A DNA stretch of 64,000 nucleotides, taken from the NCBI RefSeq assembly GCF_022343555.1, contig NZ_JAKQZH010000002.1:1-64000 (forward strand), read 5' to 3'. The stretch is from Marinobacter sp. C7. Its GTDB lineage: Bacteria > Pseudomonadota > Gammaproteobacteria > Pseudomonadales > Oleiphilaceae. Position 1 is the stretch's first letter, and each line of letters opens with the position of its first letter. Under the pieces are notes generated by a model. The model had not been told where the DNA came from and made no database searches. It saw only the letters and a list, made by a program, of their open reading frames with translations. This document shows, piece by piece, positions 8,179 to 17,002 of the stretch. A program made the translations under genes and the position numbers.

Positions 8179-9252
8179 TCACTTCTGTCCGTTGCGGGGA
8201 CCGTCGCTGGCGATCTTCCAACCGATGTCTGCGAGCAAACTTGCGCGTTTGCCGACCTGCAGGGCGTTGGCGTTGGCAGCGTTGCCATCCAGGGCACGCT
8301 TGTAGACGCCCTGCAGGATGGCGGCGAGCCGGAACAGGGAAAACGCCAGGAACACGTGCCAGTCATCGATACCGTCACGTCCGGTTTTGGCACAGTAGCG
8401 GGCAATGGTTTCCTGCTCGTCGGGAATACCCAGCGCCTCGAGATCCTCGCCCTGCAACCCGCGCATGCCTTCCATGTCTGAAGGGAGGTAATAAGGAAGG
8501 CAGTAGTACGCCAGATCCGCCAGCGGGTGGCCCAGGGTGGACAGCTCCCAATCCAGAATGGCGATCACTTCCGGCTTGTCCGGCGCCAGCATCAGGTTGC
8601 CAAAACGGTAGTCCCCATGGGCAATCGCGGTCTCGTCTTTGGCCGGCAGGTTCTCGGGCAGCCAGGCCATCAGCTTGTCCATAGCCGGCAGATCATCGGT
8701 TTTCGATGCCAGGTACTGTTTGCTCCAGCGGGCCACCTGACGGGCCACGTAGCCCTCGGGACGACCGTAATCGCCAAGGCCCACGGCATTCACATCCACC
8801 GCGTGCAGGGCTGCCAGGGTATCAATCGCGGAATGGTGCGCGGGCAAGCGATCCTGGCGATCCAGGGCGCGGAGCGCCGAATGGCTGATAATCCGGCCTT
8901 CGAGGAAGTCCATGACATAGAAGGGCGTGCCGATGACATCGCTGTCCTCGCACAGCACCCGCACGTTCGGTACGGGCACATCGGTGTTTTCGGATAACGC
9001 CCGCATAACGCGGTATTCGCGCTCGACCATGTGTGCGGAGGGCAGGGTCTTTCCGGGCGGTTTTTTGCGCAGGACGTAGCGGCCGCTGTCGGTGTCCAGC
9101 AGGAACGTGGGGTTGGACTGGCCGCCCTGGAACTGTTTGACCTCCAGGCGGGTGCCGAAGTCCGGCATTGCCTGCTGGAGCCAGGCCAGGAGGTTGGCTT
9201 CGTCGAATTTATGGGCCGGGAGGACGTCTACCAATTCCGGAGTCATGCTCAT
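8179..9252 (-). CDS. Phosphotransferase family protein, ACAD10/11 N-domain or LvaA-like
   Basis: 357 residues with an aminoglycoside-phosphotransferase/choline-kinase fold. The Brenner motif is HGDYRFGNLML near residue 215, and the metal-binding segment is AILDWELSTLGHPLADLAYY. The nucleotide-binding region GGQSNPTFLLDTDSGRYVLR is near residue 43. I start at the ATG at 9252; an upstream start would run through the inverted repeat at 9283-9374. In the lva pathway of Pseudomonas putida and in ACAD10/11 proteins, homologues phosphorylate the 4-hydroxyl of acyl-CoAs. The neighbouring ACAD, SDR and ligase genes fit this. Antibiotic resistance is unlikely. Confidence 0.85.
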   Translation of the reverse strand: MSMTPELVDVLPAHKFDEANLLAWLQQAMPDFGTRLEVKQFQGGQSNPTFLLDTDSGRYVLRKKPPGKTLPSAHMVEREYRVMRALSENTDVPVPNVRVLCEDSDVIGTPFYVMDFLEGRIISHSALRALDRQDRLPAHHSAIDTLAALHAVDVNAVGLGDYGRPEGYVARQVARWSKQYLASKTDDLPAMDKLMAWLPENLPAKDETAIAHGDYRFGNLMLAPDKPEVIAILDWELSTLGHPLADLAYYCLPYYLPSDMEGMRGLQGEDLEALGIPDEQETIARYCAKTGRDGIDDWHVFLAFSLFRLAAILQGVYKRALDGNAANANALQVGKRASLLADIGWKIASDGPRNGQK

Positions 9253-9282
9253 AATTACTCTGTGTCTTTGATTGGGGGCAGC

Positions 9283-9374
9283 GGCGTGGGGGTGGGTCTG
9301 ATTTTCTTTCGGGAAAAACAACTCGCTGCGCTCAGACAATTTTCCCTGCAGAAAATCAGACCCACCCCCACGCC
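9283..9374. repeat. Long inverted repeat, 24-bp perfect arms
   Basis: Arms at 9283-9306 and 9351-9374 begin GGCGTGGGGGTGGGTCTGAT and are exact reverse complements. Between them GGGAAAA and TTTTCCC can pair as an inner stem around a loop containing CTCGCTGCGCTCAGA. It lies between the SDR stop and the phosphotransferase start, in the middle of a minus-strand gene run. It looks like a dispersed repeat or miniature element and could attenuate transcription. It differs from the 30-bp GGGGTCAGA palindromes. Confidence 0.75.
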
Positions 9375-9399
9375 TCGGCAAACATTGAGGCTCGCTGTC

Positions 9400-10167
<768 letters not shown>

Positions 10168-10177
10168 AACGTGATCC

Positions 10178-11380
10178 TCAGCGGTATTGGCGAAGTTCCA
10201 TCTTGGCAACGGAATCCAGATGCACTTCGTCCGGTCCGTCGGCCAGGCGCAGGGTGCGGACCTTGGCCCAGGCGGAGGCCAGGAAGGTGTCCTGGCTGAC
10301 GCCGGCGCCGCCGTGGACCTGAATGGCCCGGTCGATGACCTTCAGCGCCATGCTTGGGGCCACTACCTTGATCATGGCGATTTCCTGGCGGGCGACTTTG
10401 TTGCCGACGGTGTCCATCATGTGCGCCGCCTTCAGGGTCAGCAGGCGCGCCTGTTCGATTTCCAGCCGGCTGCGGGCAATGTCCTTGCGGATCGAATCGA
10501 AGTCAGACAATTTACGGCCAAAGGCTTCGCGGGCATTGGCACGCTTGCACATTGCTTCCAGCGCCCGCTCGGCGATACCGATGGTGCGCATGCAGTGGTG
10601 AATCCGGCCCGGCCCCAGACGGCCCTGGGCAATCTCGAAACCACGACCTTCTCCCAGCAGCATGTTGCTGGCGGGTACCCGAACATTGTCGTATTGGATC
10701 TCGGCATGGCCGTGGGGGGCGTGGTCATAGCCGAACACGTGCAGCGGGCGGACCATCTTCACGCCAGGGGCGTCCAGCGGCACCAGGATCATGGACTGCT
10801 GCTTGTGCTTTTCCGCGTTCGGGTCGGTCTTGCCCATGACGATGGCAATCTTCGAAGTACGGGTCATGGCCCCGGAGGACCACCACTTGCGGCCGTTGAT
10901 GACGTACTCGTCACCCTCACGGCGGATCTCGCAGGCGATGTTGGTGGCATCCGAAGAGGCCACGTCCGGCTCGGTCATGGAAAAACAGGATCGGATTTCG
11001 CCGGCCAGCAGCGGTTTCAGCCACTGTTCCTGCTGCTCCTCGTTGCCATAACGGGCGATCGTTTCCATATTGCCGGTGTCCGGCGCAGAGCAGTTGAATA
11101 CCTCGGGCGCCATCTCGGAGCGGCCCATGATTTCGCACAGGTGGGCGTATTCGAAGTTGGTCAGACCGGCGCCAAACTCGCTGTCCGGCAGGAACAGGTT
11201 CCACAGACCGGCGGCTTTCGCTTTCTGCTTGAGTTCTTCGACGATGGGAACCGGTGCCCAGCGATCCTCGGCATTTTCCACCTGGTGGTGGTGCTTCTCT
11301 TCGTTCGGATAGATGTAGGCATCCATGAACTCGGTTAAGTCGGCCTGCAGTTTCTTGGCCTTGTCAGACAGCTCGAACAT
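10178..11380 (-). CDS. Acyl-CoA dehydrogenase family protein (ACAD11/LvaC-like)
   Basis: 400 residues with the three-part ACAD fold. [16 protein letters not shown] (near 132-147) and GRKWWSSGA contact FAD, and [16 protein letters not shown] lies near 358-373. Its closest recognisable type is the C-terminal half of ACAD10/11 and LvaC, which pairs with a phosphotransferase to convert 4-phosphoacyl-CoA to enoyl-CoA. In this subgroup the reaction is phosphate elimination and rearrangement, not simple desaturation. The SDR follows after 10 nt and the phosphotransferase lies further downstream on the same strand. Confidence 0.88.
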   Translation of the reverse strand: MFELSDKAKKLQADLTEFMDAYIYPNEEKHHHQVENAEDRWAPVPIVEELKQKAKAAGLWNLFLPDSEFGAGLTNFEYAHLCEIMGRSEMAPEVFNCSAPDTGNMETIARYGNEEQQEQWLKPLLAGEIRSCFSMTEPDVASSDATNIACEIRREGDEYVINGRKWWSSGAMTRTSKIAIVMGKTDPNAEKHKQQSMILVPLDAPGVKMVRPLHVFGYDHAPHGHAEIQYDNVRVPASNMLLGEGRGFEIAQGRLGPGRIHHCMRTIGIAERALEAMCKRANAREAFGRKLSDFDSIRKDIARSRLEIEQARLLTLKAAHMMDTVGNKVARQEIAMIKVVAPSMALKVIDRAIQVHGGAGVSQDTFLASAWAKVRTLRLADGPDEVHLDSVAKMELRQYR

Positions 11381-11454
11381 GTCCGTTTCCTCTCGTTGAT
11401 TTTTGTGCGGACTGCCGGTGATACCCGCAATCCTGGTCTTGTCAGCGTTGCGCT

Positions 11455-11895
11455 TCAGATCGGAACGCCCTCGGGCTTATCGCTTCCGGAGCGGATCCGG
11501 AAGGTGCCTTCACCGATGGCAAGCAGGTTGCCCTGATCGTCATGCACTTCACCGGTGCTGTTGAAAATGCGCGTGCCACCGGCTCTTTTACGGCCAGTTA
11601 CCCGGATCACGCCCCCGGAGCACTGTCCTGTGAAGGTGGTCGTCAGGGAGAGCGTGATCGCCTTGCGCATACGGCCGGGGTACGGGCAATAAGTACCGGC
11701 CTGGGCCAGGACAATATCCAGCAGGGACGTCAGCACACCGCCGTGGATCACCCCACCCAGATTCAGGTGACGGGGCTCCAGCGCCAACTCGATCACGGCT
11801 TCGTTCTCTTCCCAGGACACCTGACGGTAGCCCAGCAGGTTGTGGAAACCCGGCAGGTCGTTGCCTCCGGTAATGTGCAGATTTTCCTTATTCAT
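11455..11895 (-). CDS. PaaI-type hotdog-fold acyl-CoA thioesterase
   Basis: 146 residues, single hotdog domain. The family segment [21 protein letters not shown] (near residues 46-66) contains the HGG loop and the acidic residue used in catalysis. Its ATG shares a base with the upstream SDR stop (TGATG), so translation is coupled. It probably hydrolyses aromatic or medium-chain acyl-CoA and may release CoA from dead-end intermediates. A 74-nt gap separates it from the ACAD gene. Confidence 0.85.
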   Translation of the reverse strand: MNKENLHITGGNDLPGFHNLLGYRQVSWEENEAVIELALEPRHLNLGGVIHGGVLTSLLDIVLAQAGTYCPYPGRMRKAITLSLTTTFTGQCSGGVIRVTGRKRAGGTRIFNSTGEVHDDQGNLLAIGEGTFRIRSGSDKPEGVPI

Positions 11896-12689
11896 CAGAC
11901 TTTCATTCCCGGCAGGTTGAGGGAGGCGGTATTGCCACCGTCCACCGCGAGCGCCTGGCCGGTGATGTAGCTGGCATCGTCGCTGGCGAGGAACAGAATG
12001 GCGGCGGCAATCTCCTCGGGATCGCCATAGCGGCGCAGTTCACAGCGGGAGCCCAGCTTGTGGGCCTTTTCATGGGCGCGGGCGTAATCGAACACCGCAC
12101 GGGTCATCCCGGTTTCCACCAGGCCCGGGCAGACGGCATTGACGCGGACGTTGTCGTCGCCCAGGTCACAGGCCGCGGTCATGGTCAGGTTGATCACGCC
12201 GGCCTTGGAGGCACTGTAGGCGTTGCCCCCGGCGCCGGAACGGATACCCGCCACCGAGGCGGTATTGACGATGGCACCGAGCTTGCGGGACTGCATGTGC
12301 GGCGCCACGTGCTTGATGAACAGCATGGTGCCGATGAGGTTGACCGCCAGCACCTGCTCCCATTCCTCACGCTCGTTACCGGTCACCGATGGATGCCCGC
12401 CGGAACTACTGGCGATGCCGGCGATGTTGCACAGCACATCGATCCGGCCAAAGGTTTCCACCGTTTCAACAACCAGGTCTTTCACCTGGCTTTCGTCGGC
12501 GACATTCACCAGGCGACGCAGGTAGCGGGCATCCTCGGGCATGGCGCTTTCGGTCTCCAGTAATCCCGCCTCGGACACATCAGCCATCACTACCGAGGCG
12601 CCCTCCCGGGCCAGACGGACGGCAGTCGCACGGCCAATCCCACTACCGGCACCGGTGACGATGGCAATGCGCTGGTCAAATCGCGCCAT
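11895..12689 (-). CDS. SDR-family oxidoreductase (second)
   Basis: 264 residues. TGAGSGIG binds NAD(P), NIAGIA is the NAG-type motif, TASVAG carries the catalytic serine, and YSASK the Tyr/Lys pair. Start chosen at ATG 12689 with GAGGAG upstream; a further-upstream TTG start lacks a ribosome site. It is the first gene of the minus-strand catabolic run and reads divergently from the second CoA ligase. The C-terminus ITGQALAVDGGNTASLN is standard. Substrate unknown; probably a hydroxyacyl-CoA or alcohol. Confidence 0.87.
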   Translation of the reverse strand: MARFDQRIAIVTGAGSGIGRATAVRLAREGASVVMADVSEAGLLETESAMPEDARYLRRLVNVADESQVKDLVVETVETFGRIDVLCNIAGIASSSGGHPSVTGNEREEWEQVLAVNLIGTMLFIKHVAPHMQSRKLGAIVNTASVAGIRSGAGGNAYSASKAGVINLTMTAACDLGDDNVRVNAVCPGLVETGMTRAVFDYARAHEKAHKLGSRCELRRYGDPEEIAAAILFLASDDASYITGQALAVDGGNTASLNLPGMKV

Positions 12690-12713
12690 GGAATCGCTCC
12701 TCGTTTTCCGCAA

Positions 12714-12721
12714 TTGTTGTT
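12714..12721 (-). promoter_or_regulatory. Candidate Hfq/Crc CA motif in SDR2 leader
   Basis: The minus strand reads AACAACAA about 25 nt upstream of the SDR ATG. It exactly matches AAnAAnAA. Function inferred. Confidence 0.45.
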
Positions 12722-12733
12722 GTGATCGCGTTC

Positions 12734-12776
12734 TTATCGTTTCGATAATTTGTCACGCCTTCCGGTTTTGAGTCAA
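12734..12776 (-). promoter_or_regulatory. Promoter with overlapping operator-like dyad (SDR2 / CoA ligase divergent region)
   Basis: On the minus strand TTGACT (12776-12771) and CAAATT (12752-12747) are 18 nt apart. The dyad TTATCG-TTT-CGATAA at 12734-12748 overlaps the -10 edge. A repressor bound there could block the SDR2 promoter and perhaps the divergent ligase promoter. No adjacent regulator gene is present. Confidence 0.35.
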
Positions 12777-12832
12777 TATATTCGAAAGGAAATTTCATCT
12801 AGCAAAACACAACAACGCCGGAATAGAGAAAA

Positions 12833-14416
12833 ATGAAAAATACAACTAATGATATGCCGGTCTACGCTCCAGCAACCGACGGCGAGACCATGGAGGCCAT
12901 CGGCGAACGGATCCAGGATTACCGTGAGAGTCAGGGCAACAAAGCCGCCCTGATCGACGAACGAGGGGCCGTTAGCTGGTCGGACCTGATCAGCCAGGTG
13001 AACCGGATTGCCAACCGCCTGCGGACCGCCGGTCTCAAACAGGGCGACTGCGTGGCCGGTCTCTCTGAGAACACACGGGAGTACGTGGCGCTCTATCTCG
13101 GCACTCTTGTCGCGGGCGGCTGCATGGTACCGCTGTCCGGCATGGCCAGCGGCGAAGCCCTGACCCTGATGATCCGGGATTGCGAAGCCCGCTTCCTGTT
13201 CGTGTCCGGTAAGAATCTGGCGCTCTGGTCCGGGATTCGAAAAGCCGTCGACCTGCCCGAAGAGAATGTGATCGGCCTGGATACAGCAGAGGTGGGTCAG
13301 ACACTGGAGCAATGGCTGGGCGACGTATCTGACCAAGCCGCTCCGGCACCGGTAACCCTCGACGATCCTTTCAACATCATCTACAGCTCGGGCACTACCG
13401 GCACGCCCAAAGGCATCCTGCACGACTATCGTTTCCGTCAGCGCCAGATGATCCGGATGAGCCGGTTCGGGCTGGACGGCAACGCCATCAATCTTGTTTC
13501 CACACCGCTGTATTCCAATACCACCCTGGTCTCGGTGTTACCGACTCTGTTCCACGGTGGCATCCTCGTCCTGATGGCGAAATTCGATGCCCACCGCTTC
13601 CTGGAACTCGCCGAGCAGTACCGCGTTACCCACGCCATGCTGGTGCCTGTTCAGTACCAGCGCATCCTGGCGATGCCGGATTTCGACCAATTCGATCTGT
13701 CGAGCTTCAAGCTCAAGCTGTGTACCAGCGCGCCGTTGCGGGCGGAAGTGATCGCCGAAGCCATGCGCCGCTGGCCCGGCAATATCCGTGAAGTGTACGG
13801 CCTGACCGAAGGCGGCATATCCACCAGTCTGGATTGTGCCGCCCATCCCGACAAATGGGACTCCGTGGGATTGCCCACCGAAGGTGCCGAGGTCCGGGTG
13901 ATTGACGACAATGGCCGGGAGCTGCCCCGGGGCGAAACCGGGGAAATCGTTGGCCGGGCGATCTCGATGATGCGCGGCTACGTCAACCGTCCCGAACAGA
14001 CCCGGGAAATGCTCTGGACCAGTCCGGAGGGCCTGGTGTTCTATCGCAGCGGTGATATGGGCCGCATCGATGAAGACGGGTTTGTCTACATCCTCGACCG
14101 TCGCAAGGACATGATCATCTCGGGCGGGTTCAACATTTATGCAGTGGATCTGGAAAAGGCGCTGCTGGGCCACCCCGCTGTCGCCGATGTGGCAGTCATC
14201 GGCATACCCAGCGAGCAATGGGGCGAGACGCCCCTGGCACTGGTGGTCAAGGCTCCGGGCTGCCCGGAGACGGAAACGGAACTGCTGGACTGGGCCAACC
14301 AGCGGCTGGGCAAAACCCAGCGACTGGCGGCGGTGGAGTTCCGGGACCAACTGCCCCGCTCCACCATTGGTAAAGTCCTCAAGCGTGAACTCCGGGAGCC
14401 CTACTGGACCCGCTAG
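12833..14416 (+). CDS. Acyl-CoA synthetase (AMP-forming), class I adenylate-forming
   Basis: 527 residues. The phosphate loop IYSSGTTGTPKG is near residues 182-193, VYGLTEGG near 322-329, the ribose-binding aspartate lies in YRSGDMGRIDEDGFV, and the hinge is DRRKDMIISGGFNIYAVD. The C-terminal lysine is in PRSTIGKVLKRELREPYW. The leader contains AACAACG, one base short of a full CA motif. It is transcribed away from the first catabolic run and its stop overlaps the convergent enoyl-CoA hydratase stop by 4 nt. Likely activates a short or medium organic acid; substrate unknown. Confidence 0.9.
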   Translation: MKNTTNDMPVYAPATDGETMEAIGERIQDYRESQGNKAALIDERGAVSWSDLISQVNRIANRLRTAGLKQGDCVAGLSENTREYVALYLGTLVAGGCMVPLSGMASGEALTLMIRDCEARFLFVSGKNLALWSGIRKAVDLPEENVIGLDTAEVGQTLEQWLGDVSDQAAPAPVTLDDPFNIIYSSGTTGTPKGILHDYRFRQRQMIRMSRFGLDGNAINLVSTPLYSNTTLVSVLPTLFHGGILVLMAKFDAHRFLELAEQYRVTHAMLVPVQYQRILAMPDFDQFDLSSFKLKLCTSAPLRAEVIAEAMRRWPGNIREVYGLTEGGISTSLDCAAHPDKWDSVGLPTEGAEVRVIDDNGRELPRGETGEIVGRAISMMRGYVNRPEQTREMLWTSPEGLVFYRSGDMGRIDEDGFVYILDRRKDMIISGGFNIYAVDLEKALLGHPAVADVAVIGIPSEQWGETPLALVVKAPGCPETETELLDWANQRLGKTQRLAAVEFRDQLPRSTIGKVLKRELREPYWTR

Positions 14417-15153
14417 CGGCGCTGTAATCTTCCCAGGGCCGCCCGGCAATCGTCGGAGCGCAATCGCTCGGAAAACACCGCGCGTTCGCGCTCCAGGGCC
14501 TCTCTGACCTGCTCCCGCCAGGGGGCACGGATCAGGCGTTTGCTGGCCCTGAGCGCTTCCCTGGGCTTGCCGGCCAACCGCTGTGCCAGTTCAAGCGCGG
14601 CGGCCAGGGCTGTCCCGTCCTCCACCACCCGGCTAACCAGACCACACTCCCTGGCTTCGTCCCCATCAAGAACTTCCCCCAGCAACAGAAGGTCGGTCGC
14701 TCGCCGGCTCCCCAGATGGAGGGGCATGGTAACGGTGGACGCGGCTTCCGGTACCAGGCCGAGATCGACGAAGGCGGTCTTGAAGGTCGTGGACCGGCCG
14801 GCAATGACCGAATCGCAATGCAGCAGCAGCGTGGTCCCGATACCGATGGCAATCCCCTCCACCGCCGCAATGACCGGGGTATCGCACTCCATCAGGGCCT
14901 CGATAAAGGCCAGACCTGCCGAGGGCCGGGGATTCGGGTCCGTGGCGCGGGCACGAAAATCGTCCAGGTCATTGCCGGCAGTAAAGACATTGCCCTGCCC
15001 CGAGATGACGATGGCATTGACCGCCGGATCGTCACCCGCCTCGCGGATACGCTCGCCAAGCTGTCCATACATCTCTCGGGTCAACGCGTTTTTCTTGGCG
15101 GGGCGATTGATGGTCAGGTGGACCACAGCATCCGTCTGCTGCATGTCGATCAT
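14413..15153 (-). CDS. Enoyl-CoA hydratase/isomerase family protein
   Basis: 246 residues, crotonase fold. NVFTAGNDLDDF and the ALMECDTPVIAAVEGIAIGIG segment form the oxyanion hole. FVDLGLVPEAAST contains Glu in the position used by isomerases and hydratases of this group. The start at 15153 has AAGGA upstream; an earlier start at 15249 would add a non-conserved tail. It faces the CoA ligase convergently and diverges from dctP. GND and LVPEAAST resemble delta3-delta2 enoyl-CoA isomerase-like members, so hydration is not certain. Confidence 0.85.
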   Translation of the reverse strand: MIDMQQTDAVVHLTINRPAKKNALTREMYGQLGERIREAGDDPAVNAIVISGQGNVFTAGNDLDDFRARATDPNPRPSAGLAFIEALMECDTPVIAAVEGIAIGIGTTLLLHCDSVIAGRSTTFKTAFVDLGLVPEAASTVTMPLHLGSRRATDLLLLGEVLDGDEARECGLVSRVVEDGTALAAALELAQRLAGKPREALRASKRLIRAPWREQVREALERERAVFSERLRSDDCRAALGRLQRR

Positions 15154-15178
15154 TGAGCTATCCTTCCAGATCATGAGG

Positions 15179-15186
15179 TTGTTGTT
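15179..15186 (-). promoter_or_regulatory. Candidate Hfq/Crc CA motif in enoyl-CoA hydratase leader
   Basis: The minus strand reads AACAACAA about 26 nt before the start codon. It exactly matches AAnAAnAA. Function inferred. Confidence 0.45.
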
Positions 15187-15203
15187 TGAGTAAAAACATC
15201 CTA

Positions 15204-15271
15204 TTGCAAAAGCCGGGTGTTGTGATAGATTCAGAGAACATAAATTCACCCTGCAGTTAACAGTTCTGCAG
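15204..15271 (+). promoter_or_regulatory. Promoter candidate and CTGCAG dyad upstream of dctP
   Basis: TTGCAA (15204-15209) and TAGATT (15226-15231) are 16 nt apart. Downstream, CTGCAG-N9-CTGCAG (15251-15271) forms a 21-bp dyad that would fall just after the transcription start, a usual repressor position. The dctP leader also contains AACAACGA (15297-15304), a 7-of-8 match to the CA motif. Confidence 0.35.
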
Positions 15272-15317
15272 AGTGAAACATAAGAAAGGCCACTACAACA
15301 ACGAAAGAGGCACAGCC

Positions 15318-16364
15318 ATGAACCTCATAGTACAAGCACGCAAGAAGCTGACCGTTTACGCGTCCGCCCTTACCCTCGGTGTTTCCGCCGCCCTCGCCGC
15401 CACGCCGGCTGCCGCGCAGGACACGGTCACCTGGAAGGTCCAATCCCACTGGCCGGGCTCCAGCAGCTCCTACACTGACAGCCTGGGTCGTCTGAAGCGG
15501 GTCATCGAGGAGCGCACCGACGGCCGTCTGAAACTGCAGCTCTACGAGGCCGGCGCACTGTTCAAGGCCAAAGAAACCTTCAACGCAGTCAGCCGCGGCA
15601 TTCTCGAAATGGGCACCATTTCACCCGCCTATGCCCAGGACAAGGTTTCCCTGGCGGGCATCGCCTCCGGTCTGCCCTTTGCATTCCGTAACGTCTGGGA
15701 AGCGGCCTACTTCCACCAGAACCTGGGCTTCGAGCAGATGCTGCGAGACGAAGCCGCCGAACATGGCGTTTACTGGGCAACCGACAAGGTCTACCCGACC
15801 GAGATGGTGGTCAAGAAGCCCATCGAGAGCTGGGACGACTTCACCAGCCTGAAGATCCGCTCTTCCGGCGCACTGCAGAAGTTCCTGACCGAGGCCGGTG
15901 CCGCTGCCTCCTACATTCCGGGCGGTGAGCTGTATTCCGCCCTGGACTCCGGCATTGTGGACGGAGCTCACTGGGGGGCTTCCCAGGGCGCCTTCAGCAT
16001 GGGCCTGTATGAAATCGCCAAGTACCACGTGCAGCCTGCCCTGAACATCGCCGGCACCGACGTCATCATTGTCAGCCAGAAGGCTCTGGACAAGCTGCCG
16101 GAAGACATGCAGAAGATCGTCAAGGATGCCCTGAACGAGCAGTTCTGGATCCGCACCAACGAGTACCAGTACAAGGAGCGCATCACCCTGGCCAAGGCCA
16201 TTGCCGAGGAAGGGGTTCAGCTCAACATCCTGCCGGATGAGGTACAGGACAAGCTGGTAGCCACGGCCCAGAAAATGTGGGAAGAGGAAGGCAAGCGCAG
16301 CGAAAACGCCCAGAAGGCACTGGACATGCTCAAGAGCTACCTGAGCGACCTCGGCTACCTCTGA
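15318..16364 (+). CDS. dctP: TRAP transporter solute-binding protein DctP
   Basis: 348 residues. A Sec signal peptide (basic MNLIVQARKK, hydrophobic core, cleavage after TPAAAQ) is followed by TVTWKVQSHWPGSSS. The conserved arginine that salt-bridges the carboxylate of the ligand is in SLKIRSSGA. The ATG at 15318 has AGAGG upstream. It is followed by a terminator-like hairpin and then dctQM, the usual arrangement for making excess binding protein. The ligand is probably an organic acid handled by the adjacent CoA ligase and crotonase genes. Confidence 0.92.
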   Translation: MNLIVQARKKLTVYASALTLGVSAALAATPAAAQDTVTWKVQSHWPGSSSSYTDSLGRLKRVIEERTDGRLKLQLYEAGALFKAKETFNAVSRGILEMGTISPAYAQDKVSLAGIASGLPFAFRNVWEAAYFHQNLGFEQMLRDEAAEHGVYWATDKVYPTEMVVKKPIESWDDFTSLKIRSSGALQKFLTEAGAAASYIPGGELYSALDSGIVDGAHWGASQGAFSMGLYEIAKYHVQPALNIAGTDVIIVSQKALDKLPEDMQKIVKDALNEQFWIRTNEYQYKERITLAKAIAEEGVQLNILPDEVQDKLVATAQKMWEEEGKRSENAQKALDMLKSYLSDLGYL

Positions 16365-16388
16365 TCCCACCGGTATCCGTGTAACCCG

Positions 16389-16416
16389 GGCCGGAGTCCA
16401 GCACTCCGGCCTTTTT
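16389..16416 (+). terminator. Intrinsic terminator/attenuator between dctP and dctQ
   Basis: GGCCGGAGT pairs with ACTCCGGCC around CCAGC and is followed by five T residues. It would reduce dctQM transcript relative to dctP. Confidence 0.75.
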
Positions 16417-16453
16417 GTCCCTGACTACAACCAACGTCCTCCTGGAGAGAACC

Positions 16454-17002
16454 ATGGGTGTGATGATTGCCGCATTCATGAGAGGGATTACCCGTCTCAA
16501 TGATGTCGTCGGGCGCTGGATAGCCCTGCTGGTGTTCGCGATGTTTGCGTTCCTTTTGCTGGAAGTGGGCTTCCGCTACCTGTTCAACTCGCCGACGGTC
16601 TGGACCAATGAGCTGACCCAGATGCTGTTCGGTATCTATGCGGTGATGTCCGGCGGCTACATCATGGCCCATCGCGGTCACGTCAATGTCGACCTGGTGC
16701 ATTCCCACCTGGCGCCGCGCAAGCGGGCGGTGCTGGACATTGTCACCTCCACGGTCTTCTTCATCTTCACGCTCGCGCTGCTCTGGTTCGGCATCGACAT
16801 GGCCACGGAGTCCATGTCCAGCTGGGAGACCTCCTACTCCGCCTGGAATCCGCCCATCTGGCCGGTCAAGCTCGCGATTCCGATCGGTACGGCTCTGCTG
16901 GTCCTGCAGGGCCTGGTCAAGCTTCTCGAGGATATCGCAGTAGCCTTCAATCTGGATTACCACACCCCCGAAGACACTGATTCCGAAGGAGAACAGCTGT
17001 GA
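16454..17002 (+). CDS. dctQ: TRAP transporter small permease DctQ
   Basis: 182 residues with four membrane helices. The family pattern FRYLFNSPTVWTNELTQM follows the first helix, and GHVNVDLVHSHLAPRKRAVL lies between helices 2 and 3. The ATG at 16454 is favoured by GGAGAG 5 nt upstream; an earlier start would run into the terminator loop. The stop overlaps the dctM start (GTGA). It joins DctM to form the membrane complex. Confidence 0.9.
   Translation: MGVMIAAFMRGITRLNDVVGRWIALLVFAMFAFLLLEVGFRYLFNSPTVWTNELTQMLFGIYAVMSGGYIMAHRGHVNVDLVHSHLAPRKRAVLDIVTSTVFFIFTLALLWFGIDMATESMSSWETSYSAWNPPIWPVKLAIPIGTALLVLQGLVKLLEDIAVAFNLDYHTPEDTDSEGEQL

Noticed and set aside
8179..9252. Aminoglycoside resistance kinase
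   Set aside because: The fold is shared, but length, motifs and ACAD/SDR/CoA-ligase neighbours fit ACAD10/11-LvaA-type acyl-CoA kinases better.
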